From the NCBI GenBank assembly GCA_028532985.1, contig JANCIK010000008.1, positions 1,860,001 to 1,924,000 on the forward strand: DNA of 64,000 bases, given 5' to 3'. Below are positions 33,587 to 46,140 of the stretch, in pieces. The DNA is from Stropharia rugosoannulata (lineage: Eukaryota; Basidiomycota; Agaricomycetes; Agaricales; Strophariaceae). A program made the translations under genes and the position numbers. The notes under the pieces were generated by a model. It ran no database searches, was not told the origin of the DNA, and saw nothing but the letters and a program-made list of their open reading frames with translations. Positions within the stretch are counted from its first letter, which is position 1, and each line of letters opens with the position of its first letter.

Positions 33587-34155
33587 AAGTATCAGACAAT
33601 GCCGATGTGTGAATCAAAGACTTTCCTTTCCTTAAGCTACCAAGCTACCGAGAACATTTCTCAAGAGCAATCATGTACTGCCCATACATTTACTAGCAAA
33701 TGTGAAACATCCCTCGCGAATCATCAATAGTTCAACTTCTCGCACCTAGTTCAATAGAAACGATGCCGCACTGACAAGTCAACGTCCCTCAGAACGACAT
33801 AGATAGCCATCAATTGGCATCTTCAATGCATGCTGAGCGCTGACATGGACACCTGGTCCGCGATTATGATGGGCCAGTTGCCCTTGAGCATTCTGCGGCA
33901 GTTCAAAGGTCATTATTTTTGAATGCTTGTATTCCCTGGTTTGAAGTACACCGGTGCTGATACAATAGGCATGTATTTGCGACCTGGAAAGTAGACACGG
34001 TTGAAGCGATATGCTATGCCGCCGTCGTCACCCAAAGAAACTAGGTATAAACAATGATAGCACACGGTTACGTTTCATGTAGAGATGGGTATCGCGCGAC
34101 ATGGGTAGTTAATAAAAAGTCCCCAAAAGAAATACATACATAAAATGAAAGTTAA
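33587..34155. other. Intergenic region between convergent genes
   Basis: 3' flanks of the DUF3455 gene and of SPC2. No coding signal seen. Confidence 0.5.
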
Positions 34156-35147
34156 TCACGCTGTCTTCCCGTCAATCCCCGCTTCCACAAGCCCGCCAAC
34201 CCAACGTTCAAAGGCTTCTTGGTCCATGATGCCATGTTCATCGAAAAAGGCTGCGTAACTTTGGGAGGCTTTCGTGCGACCTTTAGTTAGGAGGGTCTTT
34301 CCGCCGTTGGTTGAACGAACGTAAGATACAGAGAGTTGGTATGAGGGAGCATTGGCGGCAGATGGGGATGCCGATTTCGGGGGTTGCGTAGAAGGAGGGA
34401 TGGTGGAGGAATTTATGTGAATTTTTTCGTTTATTATCTGAAAAGATCATATTACATAGCTATACACAAAAGAAAAGTTGAGATACGCACCCGTTTCGCG
34501 AATGATTTTCTTTTGCCAACAAAAATGGTATTGCCCTCGACGAAATAAGCGTAGAGAGTTTGGACAACAGTTAAGAGGACATAGCTGGAAAGATGGTTTG
34601 TTTCAGCGATTCCGTGAAAGTACTCGCAACAGATTTTGCACTTACGTTACAAGACCCAACGAAACCACAGGCTTTGACTGTTCAAAGTCAATTTTGTATC
34701 CGTACAATGCCGTTCCAGCGGCGACAAAAACGCTTAGCCACCCGAGGCCGAGGCGAACGTCCATGTGTAGGTGATCCTGCTTAAAGAGTTCAGGTCTCCC
34801 TAAATACTGTAGACGCCAGTAGTTTAGTATTGGGTTGAAAGGCACGACAGAGCAAAGAGCCACGCGAACTAGGCAAAAGTTGTGGTATTGCCCTCGCTAA
34901 TAGAGCCGCTTACCCGCTTTACCGCATCGTCGCATGCGTTTTTAAGTTCAGTTGTGTTGACGTTATTGACCTTCACGACCTCCCTACTTGTCGACGGTAC
35001 TGATATTGATAGGGGTCCGATGGGGCGTTCTGATTCGGTGGAGGGTGACCTCGCGCGACTCGTATTGGGGGTTGATGACCGAGCGGTGGCCTTGGTCAGT
35101 CGTTCATCAGCTTCTGAATTTTGAGCTTGTTTTCTTTGTTTAGACAT
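34156..35147 (-). CDS. SPC2: Signal peptidase complex subunit 2
   Basis: ER-membrane accessory subunit of the signal peptidase complex (SPC25/SPCS2 family), linking the complex to the translocon. Start MSKQRKQAQNSEADE at 35147. A Ser/Arg-rich cytosolic N-terminus is followed by VKVNNVNTTELKNACDDAVKR, then after the intron YLGRPELFKQDHLHMDVRLGLGWLSVFVAAGTALYGYKIDF with the first membrane segment, a second hydrophobic segment with VVQTLYAYFVEGNTIFVGKRKSF, and the C-terminal domain YQLSVSYVRSTNGGKTL...AGIDGKTA. A TATA-like TTATATAA lies about 135 nt upstream (35281-35288), between this ATG and a longer in-frame ATG at 35327, so the shorter start is chosen. Confidence 0.92.
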
Positions 35148-36972
35148 TAACCTTTGAAGACGTGGGGTATAAGGGTTGGGGTCGATGGAGAGATATGGGA
35201 ATGGAGTCCGTTCGTCCAAGCCACTTTGCAGCTCGCGACGTGTCGATACGCCACGTGCGTTTCCCACGGCAACGTAAGCATTATATAAACCGGAACGCGC
35301 ACTTTGCGCGTACTTGACTTTATTCAACCGCCATGCTTCGACTCAACTTCAACTGCACAATCAATATTGTGTACCGATATGACTATAGACTAAACTTGTG
35401 TCATATCTTCCAGAGCTCTCCCCCCGAGTACTGCTGGCCAATACCCTTTAAAAGTTTCTCTCAATCCATATAGGGTCTCGCAGCAATCTCATAGTCACCA
35501 CTGGTTATACCCTTTAAGTCGACTGGACGTTGACTGGAACCTGACTTTGAGCTAGTCTGATGGAATTGTCTGGCTTTCGCAAGGTAGTTGATTGGTAGCC
35601 TCTGTCAAACCAGTATCTGCTGAAAGTAACCGAGATACTTCCACACGAAGGAAACGGACCTGCGATTTTCAGTCGTCAGGGACATAGATATCACCTCTTT
35701 CTGTTCTTCTAGGAAGAAGTGAATGGCGTGATTTGCGTCAGTGATATGAGCACTTTTTATGAGAGTTTTCTCTGTCTCGTTCCCGAGTCTGATTGGAATC
35801 TGAGCTAATTATAAAGGTGTGCAATGGGTAAACTCGAAGACCTTTGGCGCAAGAAGTTCTCCCAATAGAACAATGGCTGCATGCACTCTTATTGTTCGTG
35901 AAACATGTGTTAAGTCCACGTAGGTGTTTACCTGTTTTTCCGGTCTGTATTCTGGATTGTACCAGACACAAAAGACAAAGACGTATGAAGAATTAATTGT
36001 ACCGCAGCGTGCGCATTGCAAGAATTTGTTGGATATTCCATTTTCTGCTCCATACCTTGTCAAGCTAAGTTACTAATCGCCTGACACCAATGAACTCGTA
36101 ATTTATATACTTGCATTCGTTCACTTGGTGTTATGTCAACATCGGGCATACACATATTCAGCATCCATAGTCGGTGCCCTTGATATCATTCTGACTCGCA
36201 GAATCGTTTTGATTTTGTTGCAGTCTTGATACATCGCTCCGCGTTTCCAAATTCCCTCTGTACCCCTGAGAAGAAATCTCCAAACGGAAATATGTTCTAA
36301 TAAGGAACTTCGAAAAGGATAAGGATAAGATTAGAGTCAACCTGACCGATAAACTAGTATGTAATGTACAAATATGATGTAGCTTGGACACTTGATCACA
36401 TCAGCTAGGCGTCGCGCACTGCTCGTGAGTACACATTCTAGAGTACCGTATAGCAAGGGACATGATGAGACGGTGAACTAAGACCCCTCTTGTTCAATCG
36501 ACGCGATTCCACAGTTGCGGGTTTGCACACCAAGCATGTCTTCTATACGGATTGTGATATAAATATGTACTTATTCCGGGACACATGAATGCCATCGCTG
36601 TAAGCTTAAGCCCAGAACGGTTGAATCATGGGGGTACTAGAGATTACGACTCCGTTCGGGGGTTAAATGGATCTCTGAGGCTATCGGGATCAACATTATG
36701 GCATCGCACAGGCTATCCGAGAACATATTAATGTCGAGAGCACCCCTCTTAAGTTCCCTCGTTACCTCCCTTTTTCCCTTCACTTAGACGCGTTGTTACC
36801 TCCTCAGTAGCTGTCGTAACTTTTTCTGGTCTACCCGACGCTCGACGGTAAGCTGAACTTCTGCCAAGCTTGACGCAGGCCGATCAAATCTGATTAAGAT
36901 TGGCGCTGGTGTTAATTAAACCCGTTTATTACTGTGCAGACCATCCTATGTACGTCCTCTAGGTCCAGGCTA
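35148..36972. other. Intergenic region, no supported gene
   Basis: Contains the SPC2 promoter and, near 35437-35520, two copies of a TACCCTTTAA sequence. Short minus-strand frames at 35738-36063 and 36158-36391 show no family resemblance. From about 36700 the sequence becomes pyrimidine-rich toward the F-box gene. Confidence 0.4.
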
Positions 36973-38616
36973 ATGGACGCTCAACCATCGGTTCAGTCTC
37001 TAATGAGTTCGCCCGAAGCAACTCTCCAGGGCATATCTCGTCTGGGTTTGCACGAAATCGAACGTATAATACTCCTGGCATCCGCCGACGACGCCTTCTG
37101 CCGAAGCGAGTCGCTCGCAACGCGCGCGCGAACTGCGCGCTTAACGTCTCAAGTAAATCGCTTCTGGAGGGCCGTCGCGCTTGGACATCCATCTTTATGG
37201 ATTATACCTATTCGCTCGTGTTGGCATTCCCACCCGTCTTGGATAGATACTGTCCTACAACGCTCATGTCCCCTGCCCTTCGACGCCCGAATTCCTGGCA
37301 ATGCTGTGTGGGACGCTGTCGAGCTCGCGTTGCGATACCTACCCCGAATTCGGACTTTAGAGCTGGTTATCCTCACCCTAGACGCTTGGTCAAAAGCCGA
37401 ACTAGCTCTGCGACAACAGCGCGCTCCTCACCTGCGGAGTATTTCCATCACTATCTCCTTTCAACGCCGTCGGAATTTCCTTCCCAAAGTTTCATCAAAG
37501 CACCTCTTCTGCAATCATGCACCTCTTCTAAACGAACTAAAAGCCAGTAACTATCCTGTCGACCTCACTTCCAAACTGTATTACAACCTGAGGAGGCTCG
37601 TGATGCATAACATCCAATCGATTCGCGTACGCGATCTTCCCGACATCATCAGAAACATGACAAGCCTCCAAGAGCTCGATATATCCAGACCAGCGGCGGA
37701 TAGTGGATTCCTGAGACACGACACGACATTTTTCGCCCCGGATACCGTTCCACTGCCATGCCTGGAGACGTTCCGAGTCTCCTCCACCATCTGCGACTGC
37801 ACTGAATTGTTGAAATCACTCATCCTTCCACAGTCATGTCACCTTGATATTGCCGTACGCAGCTCTAGCCTCTGGCCGGACCGAGAGCTGATCGGACTAA
37901 TGTCATGGCTCGATGACGTCCTTCGTCGATGGACTTGCGAGGAGCTGATGGGCGAGCAGTCCGTCGCCATTGGCTCGACTTACATCATATGCGCCGTACA
38001 GGGATCTCCATATCTTGATGACCCGCCTCCGTCGATCCGCTTGCATGTCTCCTGGCCCGCCACCTTGACCGCACCTATTTATGGTTACCCGCTCCACTCC
38101 ATCTTCTTTATCATCGTCAAATCATTCCTTCATTGCACGCATGCATCCGATACAACGACAGTCACATGTGAGCAGGGAGTCATGGCTGCCACTCTTGGGC
38201 CGCTATTACGGCAATGGTTCACGGCTATTAGCAAGACCCAAAAGCTGATATTGAAAAGCCATCATACCTTTAATATTATTGGCTCACTCTTAGGCCCGGC
38301 GCATCGAGCTGTGAGTGGCAGTGCATGTACAGAAGAGGATGTCCTCCTTCCTATTCTGGGTGATCTGCAATTGGAGGGGATTGACTTTCATGCAGACAAC
38401 TACAGGCAATGGAAACAACTCCTCCATATTCTCTATTGGAGATTGCATGCAGGTTTACCAGTTCATGTAATTGACTTCATGCACTGTCTACTGCCATTTA
38501 GTAACCAGAGCACACCTCTCAAGGAGTTTGGGATTGAAGTAAGGGTAAATGGTAATGATCTCAATGATAGCTTAGATAGTGATGAAGACTCAGATTGTAC
38601 AGTACATAATAGTTAA
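36973..38616 (+). CDS. F-box-type protein with leucine-rich C-terminal region
   Basis: Intronless 547-codon frame starting MDAQPSVQSLMSSPEA at 36973. The N-terminus resembles a diverged fungal F-box: LGLHEIERIILLAS, then TSQVNRFWRAVALGHPSLW, the usual F-box ending in mushroom proteins. The rest has regularly spaced leucines (LALRYLPRIRTLELVIL; HLRSISITIS; MTSLQELDISRP; HLDIAVRSSSLW; LGDLQLEGIDFHADNY), consistent with irregular leucine-rich repeats. Such proteins are presumed SCF ubiquitin ligase substrate adaptors; the target is unknown. The acidic C-terminus (SLDSDEDSDCT) is unremarkable. The first F-box helix is weak, so a non-F-box LRR protein is possible. Confidence 0.7.
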   Translation: MDAQPSVQSLMSSPEATLQGISRLGLHEIERIILLASADDAFCRSESLATRARTARLTSQVNRFWRAVALGHPSLWIIPIRSCWHSHPSWIDTVLQRSCPLPFDARIPGNAVWDAVELALRYLPRIRTLELVILTLDAWSKAELALRQQRAPHLRSISITISFQRRRNFLPKVSSKHLFCNHAPLLNELKASNYPVDLTSKLYYNLRRLVMHNIQSIRVRDLPDIIRNMTSLQELDISRPAADSGFLRHDTTFFAPDTVPLPCLETFRVSSTICDCTELLKSLILPQSCHLDIAVRSSSLWPDRELIGLMSWLDDVLRRWTCEELMGEQSVAIGSTYIICAVQGSPYLDDPPPSIRLHVSWPATLTAPIYGYPLHSIFFIIVKSFLHCTHASDTTTVTCEQGVMAATLGPLLRQWFTAISKTQKLILKSHHTFNIIGSLLGPAHRAVSGSACTEEDVLLPILGDLQLEGIDFHADNYRQWKQLLHILYWRLHAGLPVHVIDFMHCLLPFSNQSTPLKEFGIEVRVNGNDLNDSLDSDEDSDCTVHNS

Positions 38617-39223
38617 GTAGTAATTACACACCTAAGAGCTGTAATATCCTTACTTATACATTATTTCCTTATTTTCTGAGCTCCAACCTAAGCTAACTAC
38701 AGAAATATCGAGGTATAGAGTGTAAATTAAACCATCTACTTCGCCTTTCCTTATCATAAGGGCATGGGTGTGACTATAACTTGCCGATTATAAAATAGGA
38801 AAGTTGAAAGTAAAAGTGTGGTATGTCTGATGCTCTGCTAATTATTCATTTTAAGAGGCTTATCCGAAGTATAGTCTGGATTTTGAATGAAGAGGGTGAC
38901 ATCTCGCACCGCAGTGCATATTTGGCATTCTTCGACCGCCTTCAAGTCCGACCAGCGACCGCCGTGAGAATTTCGAGAATGGCAGTGATTGTTTCGAATT
39001 GACTACGGGCACTGCCATCCCATTATGACTCACGAGTCCTGTAGCCCTGGTCTAACTGGAAAGATTATGAGAGGAAGTCCTGCAAACAACTCGAACCTGA
39101 GAGCTTGAGCACTGCCGCCTGTCTACCATGAGAATGGTCGTTACTTGGTCGTTACAATGTTAAAACCTAAAGTGAATCCAATACGACAAAGGTCTTGCCT
39201 CGAGCTTTAACCATATCAGAATA
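38617..39223. other. Intergenic region, no supported gene
   Basis: AT-rich 3' flank of the F-box gene and 5' flank of the DUF6535 gene. No coding signal. Confidence 0.5.
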
Positions 39224-41563
39224 ATGCTCTCCGTACTTGCCAAAGAACGACGCTCTTCGGAGAGACCGACCTCGGCGGTCGATCATGCATTGCCAGAGCG
39301 AGAGCAGAACGCATCAGAGACCCCGGCAGACGCCGAGCGACCACGGCCCGAGGAAATTCCGGCGACCTGCAAGAAGACTTCCAACAGTGCTGGCGGCTTC
39401 GACCATGCTCTTCGACAACCATGTGCACCTCAATCGCCTCCAGAGTCTCATGACAGTCTGGACGACCCTTATACTGGCGCCACCAAAGCAACGTCTTATA
39501 AAGAATCTTCTACGCAGGTAGGTATCCGTTTGTTTCGGGGTTTGCGACGTATGCTGAGCCGCTCAACTGGATTGTAATCGGTTATTCCAGCCGGAATTCA
39601 GGCCATGGACGAGCACTGCTGCCTGTCAATATGCAATTCCTTGCAAAAATGATCCTTGGGAAGAATGCTTCAAGTTGGTTCTAAAATTCGACGATGAAAT
39701 GTGCCGCGGTTGGCGAGAAGAAATTGACACCTTACTCGTCTTCGTAAGTATAGGATATCCGAAATATTTCCCGTAAATCATCAAGGTTGACGGGATAGCT
39801 CTGTAGGCTGGCCTTTTCTCGGCAGCAGTTACCGCCTTTACTATTGAATCGTATCAATGGCTTCAGCAGGACCCGCAAATGGTTCAGATTCAGCTTCTGC
39901 AAAGCATCACCAATCAACTGAACGATATATCTCGTAACGTCCTATCTCCTCCGCCTGCCTCGCCCACCGCCTTCTCTCCGTCAACTTCATCTGTTCGGGT
40001 CAACATCTTCTGGTTTATAAGTCTGACGCTGTCACTTAGCGCGGTCTTGATCGGAATTCTTTGCAAACAATGGCTTCGAGAGTATCAACGATACGAAGGG
40101 CTGTCAGCCAAAGATGCATTCCCAGTACGTCAATTGCGGTATGAAGGGCTGTTGGCGTGGCAAGTTCCGAAGATACTGTCTTCCCTCCCTCTGATATTGC
40201 AGACCGCATTGGTTCTGTTCTTCGCTGGACTTCTTGACTTACTTTGGTCAATCAACGCGCTCGTCGGTTCGACTGTCACGGTAGTTGTTGGGATCGTCAT
40301 GATTTGCCTGATTGGAACCACCATTCTTCCGTCATTCCAAAGTATATCTCATATGTCAACTCTCTGGTCTCTGAGCGACCGGGAGCCCAGTCCGCAGTGC
40401 GCTTTCAAATCTCCCCAATCTTGGGCCTTCCATCTTTTCGTCACTTGGACCATCTCAGTGTACTCCATCATCAAACAGCAGCTCTTCTACGGGACAGTGG
40501 AGAATTACCTCCAACTGCAACTAAGCTCCTGGAACTCCGAAGATGCTAACTGGGTAAAATATGATCAACGATGGCAAGCTCATGGCAGATACATGCAAAA
40601 AGGTATCAACTGGTGCGACAAGACATTCGCCAGGGGCAACCATAATGTGGATGCTATCTATAGCATATTCCACTGCCTGGAAACCCTCGACACACATATA
40701 TCTGCTGCCTGCGTCTCCAATATTATCGAAGATAATTGGAATCCCCTTGTTCCTTTAGTCGGTCTCATACAACCGACCCTGAGATCCTTCCAAGATCCTG
40801 CACTGCCTTACGATGTCACCCCCGACTTTGCGAACGATATGGTACTAGCTAGCTACCTTGTCGTTCATCACAGGGCCAACGCCAGCCTATCCTTACAATG
40901 CATGGAGAGATGCACAAGAATGCTTAACGGTCTTCAAGAGTCACCGGATCTTTCTGCCGTTGTTCTCGAAATGTTGAGCATCGTCATTCCTACGCCGGTG
41001 TCGTCGCAAGGTATCAATCATTTTAGTAACTTTGTGGACGAGGGGGTATCTGATAAAATGTAAATATAGAGCTCGGTATTCAACTGACCTCAGCGCTGGC
41101 TGGAACACTGCATTCCGACGCCATCTCTCAATCAGACCTCACCAGTTTCTGGGCTATCATTCCGCAGATATTGCAGAAATATAATACAGCCGACATACCC
41201 TTAGATAGCCTGTTCCATGGGATGGAAGCTTGGGTGGATCGGCAGATATCATCGCCCGTTGTCTCTGTTCTGGTTAAGCAGTTTATCCTGCGCCACTGCG
41301 CGTTAGGCGTGTCCACTCTGTACTCGACGATCAAACTGCAACAACCATTCTCAGAAATGACATCGAGTCGTAGTAAAAGGTCATTTTCGGTACGAGATAG
41401 TCTTGCGCTCGATGTCGACCCTCCAGCGGAATATCTTCAGTCCTTCATATCATTACTTGACCGGTTCTTTGAGGCCCTGGGCGGGCCTACTTTGATCTTA
41501 TCACTATGGGAGGCAGACAACTGGAATTCTCTGAAAAAGGAGCTCATCGATTCCACAAAATGA
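39224..41563 (+). CDS. DUF6535-family membrane protein
   Basis: Four exons (39224-39517, 39591-39743, 39807-about 41009, about 41067-41563). A disordered Pro/Glu-rich N-terminus leads into the DUF6535 block: DPWEECFKLVLKFDDEMCRGWREEIDTLLVF, AGLFSAAVTAFTIESYQWL, IFWFISLTLSLSAVLIGILCKQWLREYQRY, QVPKILSSLPLILQTALVLFFAGLLDLLW, VTVVVGIVMICLIGTTILP; together four membrane helices. The remaining 350 residues are soluble and helical without a known motif. Function unknown; the family is large in Agaricomycetes. All expected blocks are present, and the last intron (from about 41010) rejoins Q to ELGIQLTSALAGTLHSD. Confidence 0.88.
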
Positions 41564-42383
41564 ACATACACATTTTTCATCACCCACAAGGAGAGTAATA
41601 TCGATGTTAAATATCCAGGTCTGCAGGACCTATGTAATGTGGTTAAATAAAATTGTCGCACACAAACGATGATCTACCAAACAAGTGACATGTAAGAGCG
41701 CTCCGGAAACCCAAAATTATGTAAGTTGTACGAACTCGAGAAGAGCAGGCTTATTTAGGTATTTCATCACCAAGGCCTAGGTTGAAAATCATTTGAACGC
41801 CTTCTGATATGAAATTAAATCCTGAGCGCTGTTGGCTATTCTACATATTGAAGAGAGAGGAGTAGAACAGACCAATGTCTGCTTCGTCATACTCTGATGC
41901 AAACGTGTTCAGCTGCAGATATCCATATGGCTCCTTGTTCCATGCGTGAAATATGGCATACTGTAAATTGTCAGGAAGCATACTTTCAGGAAGGAAGGCC
42001 ACCTTTGGGCATTCAAAACTCGTATTCTGCTCATCTAGAAAGGAGCAAGTCACACTGACACCCTTTTACTTCGCATGAGCCATATCAACTTCCAGAGGAA
42101 GTTCCGCCATTGCACCCGAAGCAGGTTCAGTGAGTAATTAGGAGCGAGTCGATAACATATTCGCGGAAGATGCAGCTCAGTGTTCATGTTATTAGGTGAG
42201 TGCATGTGTTATAATACAGAGTATGCATCCAATACTTAACGCGGAATAGAAGCCGTATGTGGTGCCCATAACATTGGCCCACACCCGTTACCAGACATCC
42301 AGCCCAGTACAGGAAACCCTCGTTCATAACGGTACCCCTAGCCGCACATACAGTGACCCCCGGTCAACATTAAACGCTGCCGG
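41564..42383. other. Intergenic region with one unexplained short frame
   Basis: The minus-strand frame at 41841-42053 (FLDEQNTSFECPKVAFLPE..., with Trp/Tyr-rich middle) looks protein-like, but I could not extend it to a full gene or family. It could be a remnant. Nothing else is supported. Confidence 0.3.
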
Positions 42384-43232
42384 CTAATCAATAAGGTACT
42401 TCTGTTTGAAGAATGAACGCAGATGGAAGATTTGCCATGCACCCAGCCCGGCCAGGGAAAATAGCGTAAACCATGCAAAGTTTTGCACTCTACGGTTGGT
42501 TGAGACTATAGGGAGAGAAATCTTGAGTGATATCCGTGGAGGACGTAGTAGCGTTGAACGTACAGTTGGTACTGCTGAATCGTTCCTCCCTCTTCTTGAG
42601 ATAGTTCATCTCGTCCACAACTTCTTTCACGAGACCTTCCAGTTTGCGCATCTCCGTTTCCAGCCCTGATAGTGACTCCTGGTTTGCAATGGCGCTGAAG
42701 TGGGGTAGAGTTCATCAGCCAATGCAGAACACATAGTAGTCAGGTGTCGCACTTGTAATCAACCGCATCCGCCCCGATGTCAATGTCTAGGTCGACAACC
42801 CTGCTTAACGCGCTCTGCTCGTTTCCATTCACGGGAACATCTATTCTTTCATTAGCAAGATTCAACATGTCTTGCTCTAGCCCACGTACTTCCTTCGATG
42901 TAGTTGCGCAAGCATACTCCAACCTCGCCTTCGTCGTGAGTAGTGATAGCGAGCCTAGTTTCCCCTTTGATCCCCTTCTTGCTGAGATACATATTTCTGT
43001 TAGGACCTGAGTCCACAATCTCGATGTCAACCCGCTGGTTTGCCCCAGGACCAACGTTTGCAGTAACGATAACAAGAGCATTGTTGTGCGCGACGTTCCA
43101 GATGCATTTCTGTGGGGGATAACGGTAGGCAGGGAGGTTGAACTTGATAGCAGATACAGAGCTGAGAAGAGAAAGGAAAAGAAGGAAGAACGGAAGCGGG
43201 GCCAATGATATGCGCCGCAATGCGGAGGTCAT
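42384..43232 (-). CDS. ERV25: p24-family cargo receptor, Erv25/TMED10 type
   Basis: Type I membrane protein of COPII/COPI vesicles, cycling between ER and Golgi as a cargo adaptor. Start MTSALRRISLAPLPFFLLFL at 43232, signal peptide to about SAIKF. The luminal GOLD domain follows (KCIWNVAHNNALVIVTANV...VGVCLRNYIEG), then a coiled-coil with LSGLETEMRKLEGLVKEVVDEMNYL, a membrane segment RRVQNFAWFTLFSLAGLGAWQI, and the tail HLRSFFKQKYLID with the FF COPII-exit signal and a lysine near the end. The last intron (from about 42551) must be removed to reach NFSTNRRVQNF; without it a stop follows. The GOLD sequence fits the delta/Erv25 subfamily better than Emp24. Confidence 0.85.
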
Positions 43233-43495
43233 TTTTGAAGGTCGTGAATACGTTTCCTCGCCTGTGCTACGTGGATGCCATCCCTTTACGGCCTGTCCGG
43301 CCCGCAATGTGAGTAACCCAATCAAAACTTGATCAACAGCTTGTTTTTGCCTTGCTTTGTCAAACCTTTGATTCAGCCAGATTACAACCAGATTCGGACA
43401 GCTATAAAAGAGATAAGTGCGAGATAAAGTGGCAGAATAGAACTATTACTACACTGAGACAAAGATTGAAAACTAATACAAGGGATACAGAAGCT

Positions 43496-44435
43496 TTATA
43501 CATAATTGGAGTCCAGTGCCATTAACGCTAAGCTAGTACATCATCTAAATTCTCCACATCTTCGTCACTTATTTTAGGCCTTCTGTCCCCACCTGTGTAT
43601 TGCAGGCTCAAGTTTTCTGGTAGAAACAAGCCCCAAATAAGTTAATTTGCTGTAAATATTCAAACTCTTTTGGAAGTAAGATCTCACCAAAAGATGATGC
43701 TCCGAAGGTTTTGTATCTTATGTGAGTCTTCGCGAGTGGTGGAGGCAACTCAGGGCCAGGCTCCTTGGAAGTTGCAGAAATATCAGAAGGTACTGCGATC
43801 ATTCTAGCGACACTTTAGATGATTAATGGGGTTCAAGAACTATCGGGCCTACTCACTTGCCGAATGTTTTTTTTCTCGGAGGGACGGGCCTGAATTGAGG
43901 GGTCAGCAAGGCATGAGAACGGTATAGATGTCGTCTTACAGGCTATGTAATTCAATGTAAGCTCGTAATGTACAAGCAAGCAAAGACGAAGAAAAAATAG
44001 GCTTACGAGGGAGGTTGTTCCGTGGTATCCTTTTGTGAGCTATATGTAATGTAATATTAGTTCGTGAAGGCTTTTTATATAAAGGCCTGTTTGATTGCTT
44101 ACTCCTGTGAGTCACTTTTTTCTCTAGCCAGAAATCATTTATCAGCACTTCATGTAAAATAGGCAACCCGGGTCTCATATTTATGAGTAAACTTACCCTT
44201 CAGATGACTGGTCGCTGGAGCTGAGGTTACGGTTTAAAGAATCAGCACAGTAAACGGCGCCAATGAAAATACATACAATACAAGTTGACCCAGAGTCGAT
44301 GGTTTAATTTCCTTATGCAGAGGAAGAATGAGTTAATTGAGTTAATTAGTAGATTAAAAAGGAGCATACATTAGAAGATGATGTATCAGGTTGCCGTTGC
44401 AATGATGTCGAGGAGACAGAATCTGTTCGCGCCAT
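43496..44435 (-). CDS. Small unknown protein assembled from many tiny exons
   Basis: Unrecognised. Starting MARTDSVSSTSLQRQPDTSSS at 44435, about eight GT-AG introns join very short exons: EIKPSTLGQL; SSDQSSEG; EKSDSQ; DSQKDTTEQPPS; PVPPRKKTFGK; MIAVPSDISATSKEPGPELPP...KTHIRYKTFGASSF; and ENLSLQYTGGDRRPKISDEDVENLDDVL...ALDSNYV, stop at 43496. Total about 155-160 residues, hydrophilic, Ser/Pro/Glu-rich, probably disordered. Several exons are only 18-36 nt. The frame stays open through every junction I tested, which argues for a real gene. The start could lie further upstream, at 44582. No domain, signal peptide or membrane segment is seen. Confidence 0.55.
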
Positions 44436-46140
44436 AACGATGATGAGTACTGAGCTATACTGAGCGAGTACTGGAGAGGAAATGGGTGGTACTTTCTTGA
44501 CGGAACCGATGCCCAATTTATGCGTTCTGGCCAGGCATTTCTTACGGCGATATGGCAGGATGTTTGCAACCCTCGGCAGCATATTTCAACTTTGCCACAT
44601 TTGTGGTGAGAACAGTACATACGGCATACACGCCACAATGTCAGGACCCTAAAATGCTGCTTACCAGTTAAGCTGATTCTTGAGAACTTCGCCGCTTAGG
44701 CAGCCTAGTAGTTGCCTAAAAGCATTTGGGAAGCTAACATAAGGATGCCTTGAGCCATGAGTAGTGCAAATGTAGTGAAAATATAGACTCAAGGCCCGGG
44801 TAGATTCTAGAGCACATGTACCTTCTGTCTTAATTCTGTCACGGAACATGCATACTTATCTCTATTATCAAGTTAGAGGAGGTATATGAAAGCAATTTCT
44901 AAAGGCCTCTAGCTGACTTGAGATTTAGGGAGAAATTAGAGAGAAACATTGAAGAAACCAACAAGAAACCAACAAGAAACCCAAGAGAAATCAACGGCAC
45001 GCTTAAGGCAACACGTGCGCGGTGGCGTCTTCGTCGGTGCCGGTGAACGGCGACCTACTTATGCATCTCTTCTTATGTTCTTCTCCTACGATGGACTACT
45101 TGTAAGCTGTCGCCAAACACATCCGCGTATCGCAAAAACGTAAGGGCCACATATCGGAACTGATTGCTCGCCCGGCGAATCTTGTACCACTACCAAAGGC
45201 CTTGGTGGGAATTCATATCGTACTCAACAACGGAGACCCAACGGAGGACCCTCGATTACCGACAGCTTTCCTGTTGTCGCCGAAGTGTAGCAAGCATATG
45301 TAATGCTAAGCTCAAAAGCTTGACGTCTTAGGAAATGTCCATTATTGCTGCGAATTCGGAAATTGGTGCCCGTTCTGTCCTTGCAACGTCGCCGTAATTT
45401 GTTCAGAGGAGCTTTGGCGGAATGCTTCTCGGCTTTCTGGTCGTCAATGGCTAGAGTGGCCTCACTAAAGACATGCATCAACGGCAACAACGACGCTCCC
45501 TTCAGTGTCTTCCTGCAATATTGTTGATCGGACCTCGATGTTGTACTTTGGAGCTAGCATCGCTCGTGTCCTTTTCTGCACTTGTTTGGCTTTTGAACAA
45601 GCATCTCGGGCCGCCTTGTTAGACTGGGTGACCAGCGCCATCCTGCCGCAGTGTTCTCATAGATGGTCATGGTAATAGGTTGTAATAGGGACCAGTGTTC
45701 TAGGCCGGTCAGTGGATCTCGCATCTTCCGAGGTATAAATACTATCATTAACTCATGACCTCATGGCTCTAGTTGGCGCCGAATCCTCGCTACTACTGTG
45801 CATTTTTATTTGAGATGACGCCGTTACGTTGCTCCATCGCAACCGGTTTCGTTGTTTGGTACTTTAGAAAACATTCACTACGCAACATAACGCAGAACGA
45901 AATCCGTCGAGTCTGTAGATTTTTCTTGGTGTCAAAGTGACAACGGCATTCAGCTGGAAAATAGCTCTTGCTGAACACTGTGTTTCTGGCCTCATGATTC
46001 AAGCTCAGGAAGGACGACGTGTCCAGGTGCTATTTTCTGGCAATTACTTCTCTTCTTCGTCACATGCTCGCTGGCGGTCCTAAAGCATCCGCATATTGTC
46101 AGATATAAAATGCGCCAGACTTCTTAGTGACCTTCCAAAA
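44436..46140. other. Intergenic region, no supported gene
   Basis: A short (ACCAACAAGAA)n-like microsatellite lies at about 44951-44983. Minus-strand frames at 45224-45490 and 45554-45748 have no match to a family I know. TATAAAA at 46104-46110 lies 31 nt before the GH53 start. Confidence 0.4.
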
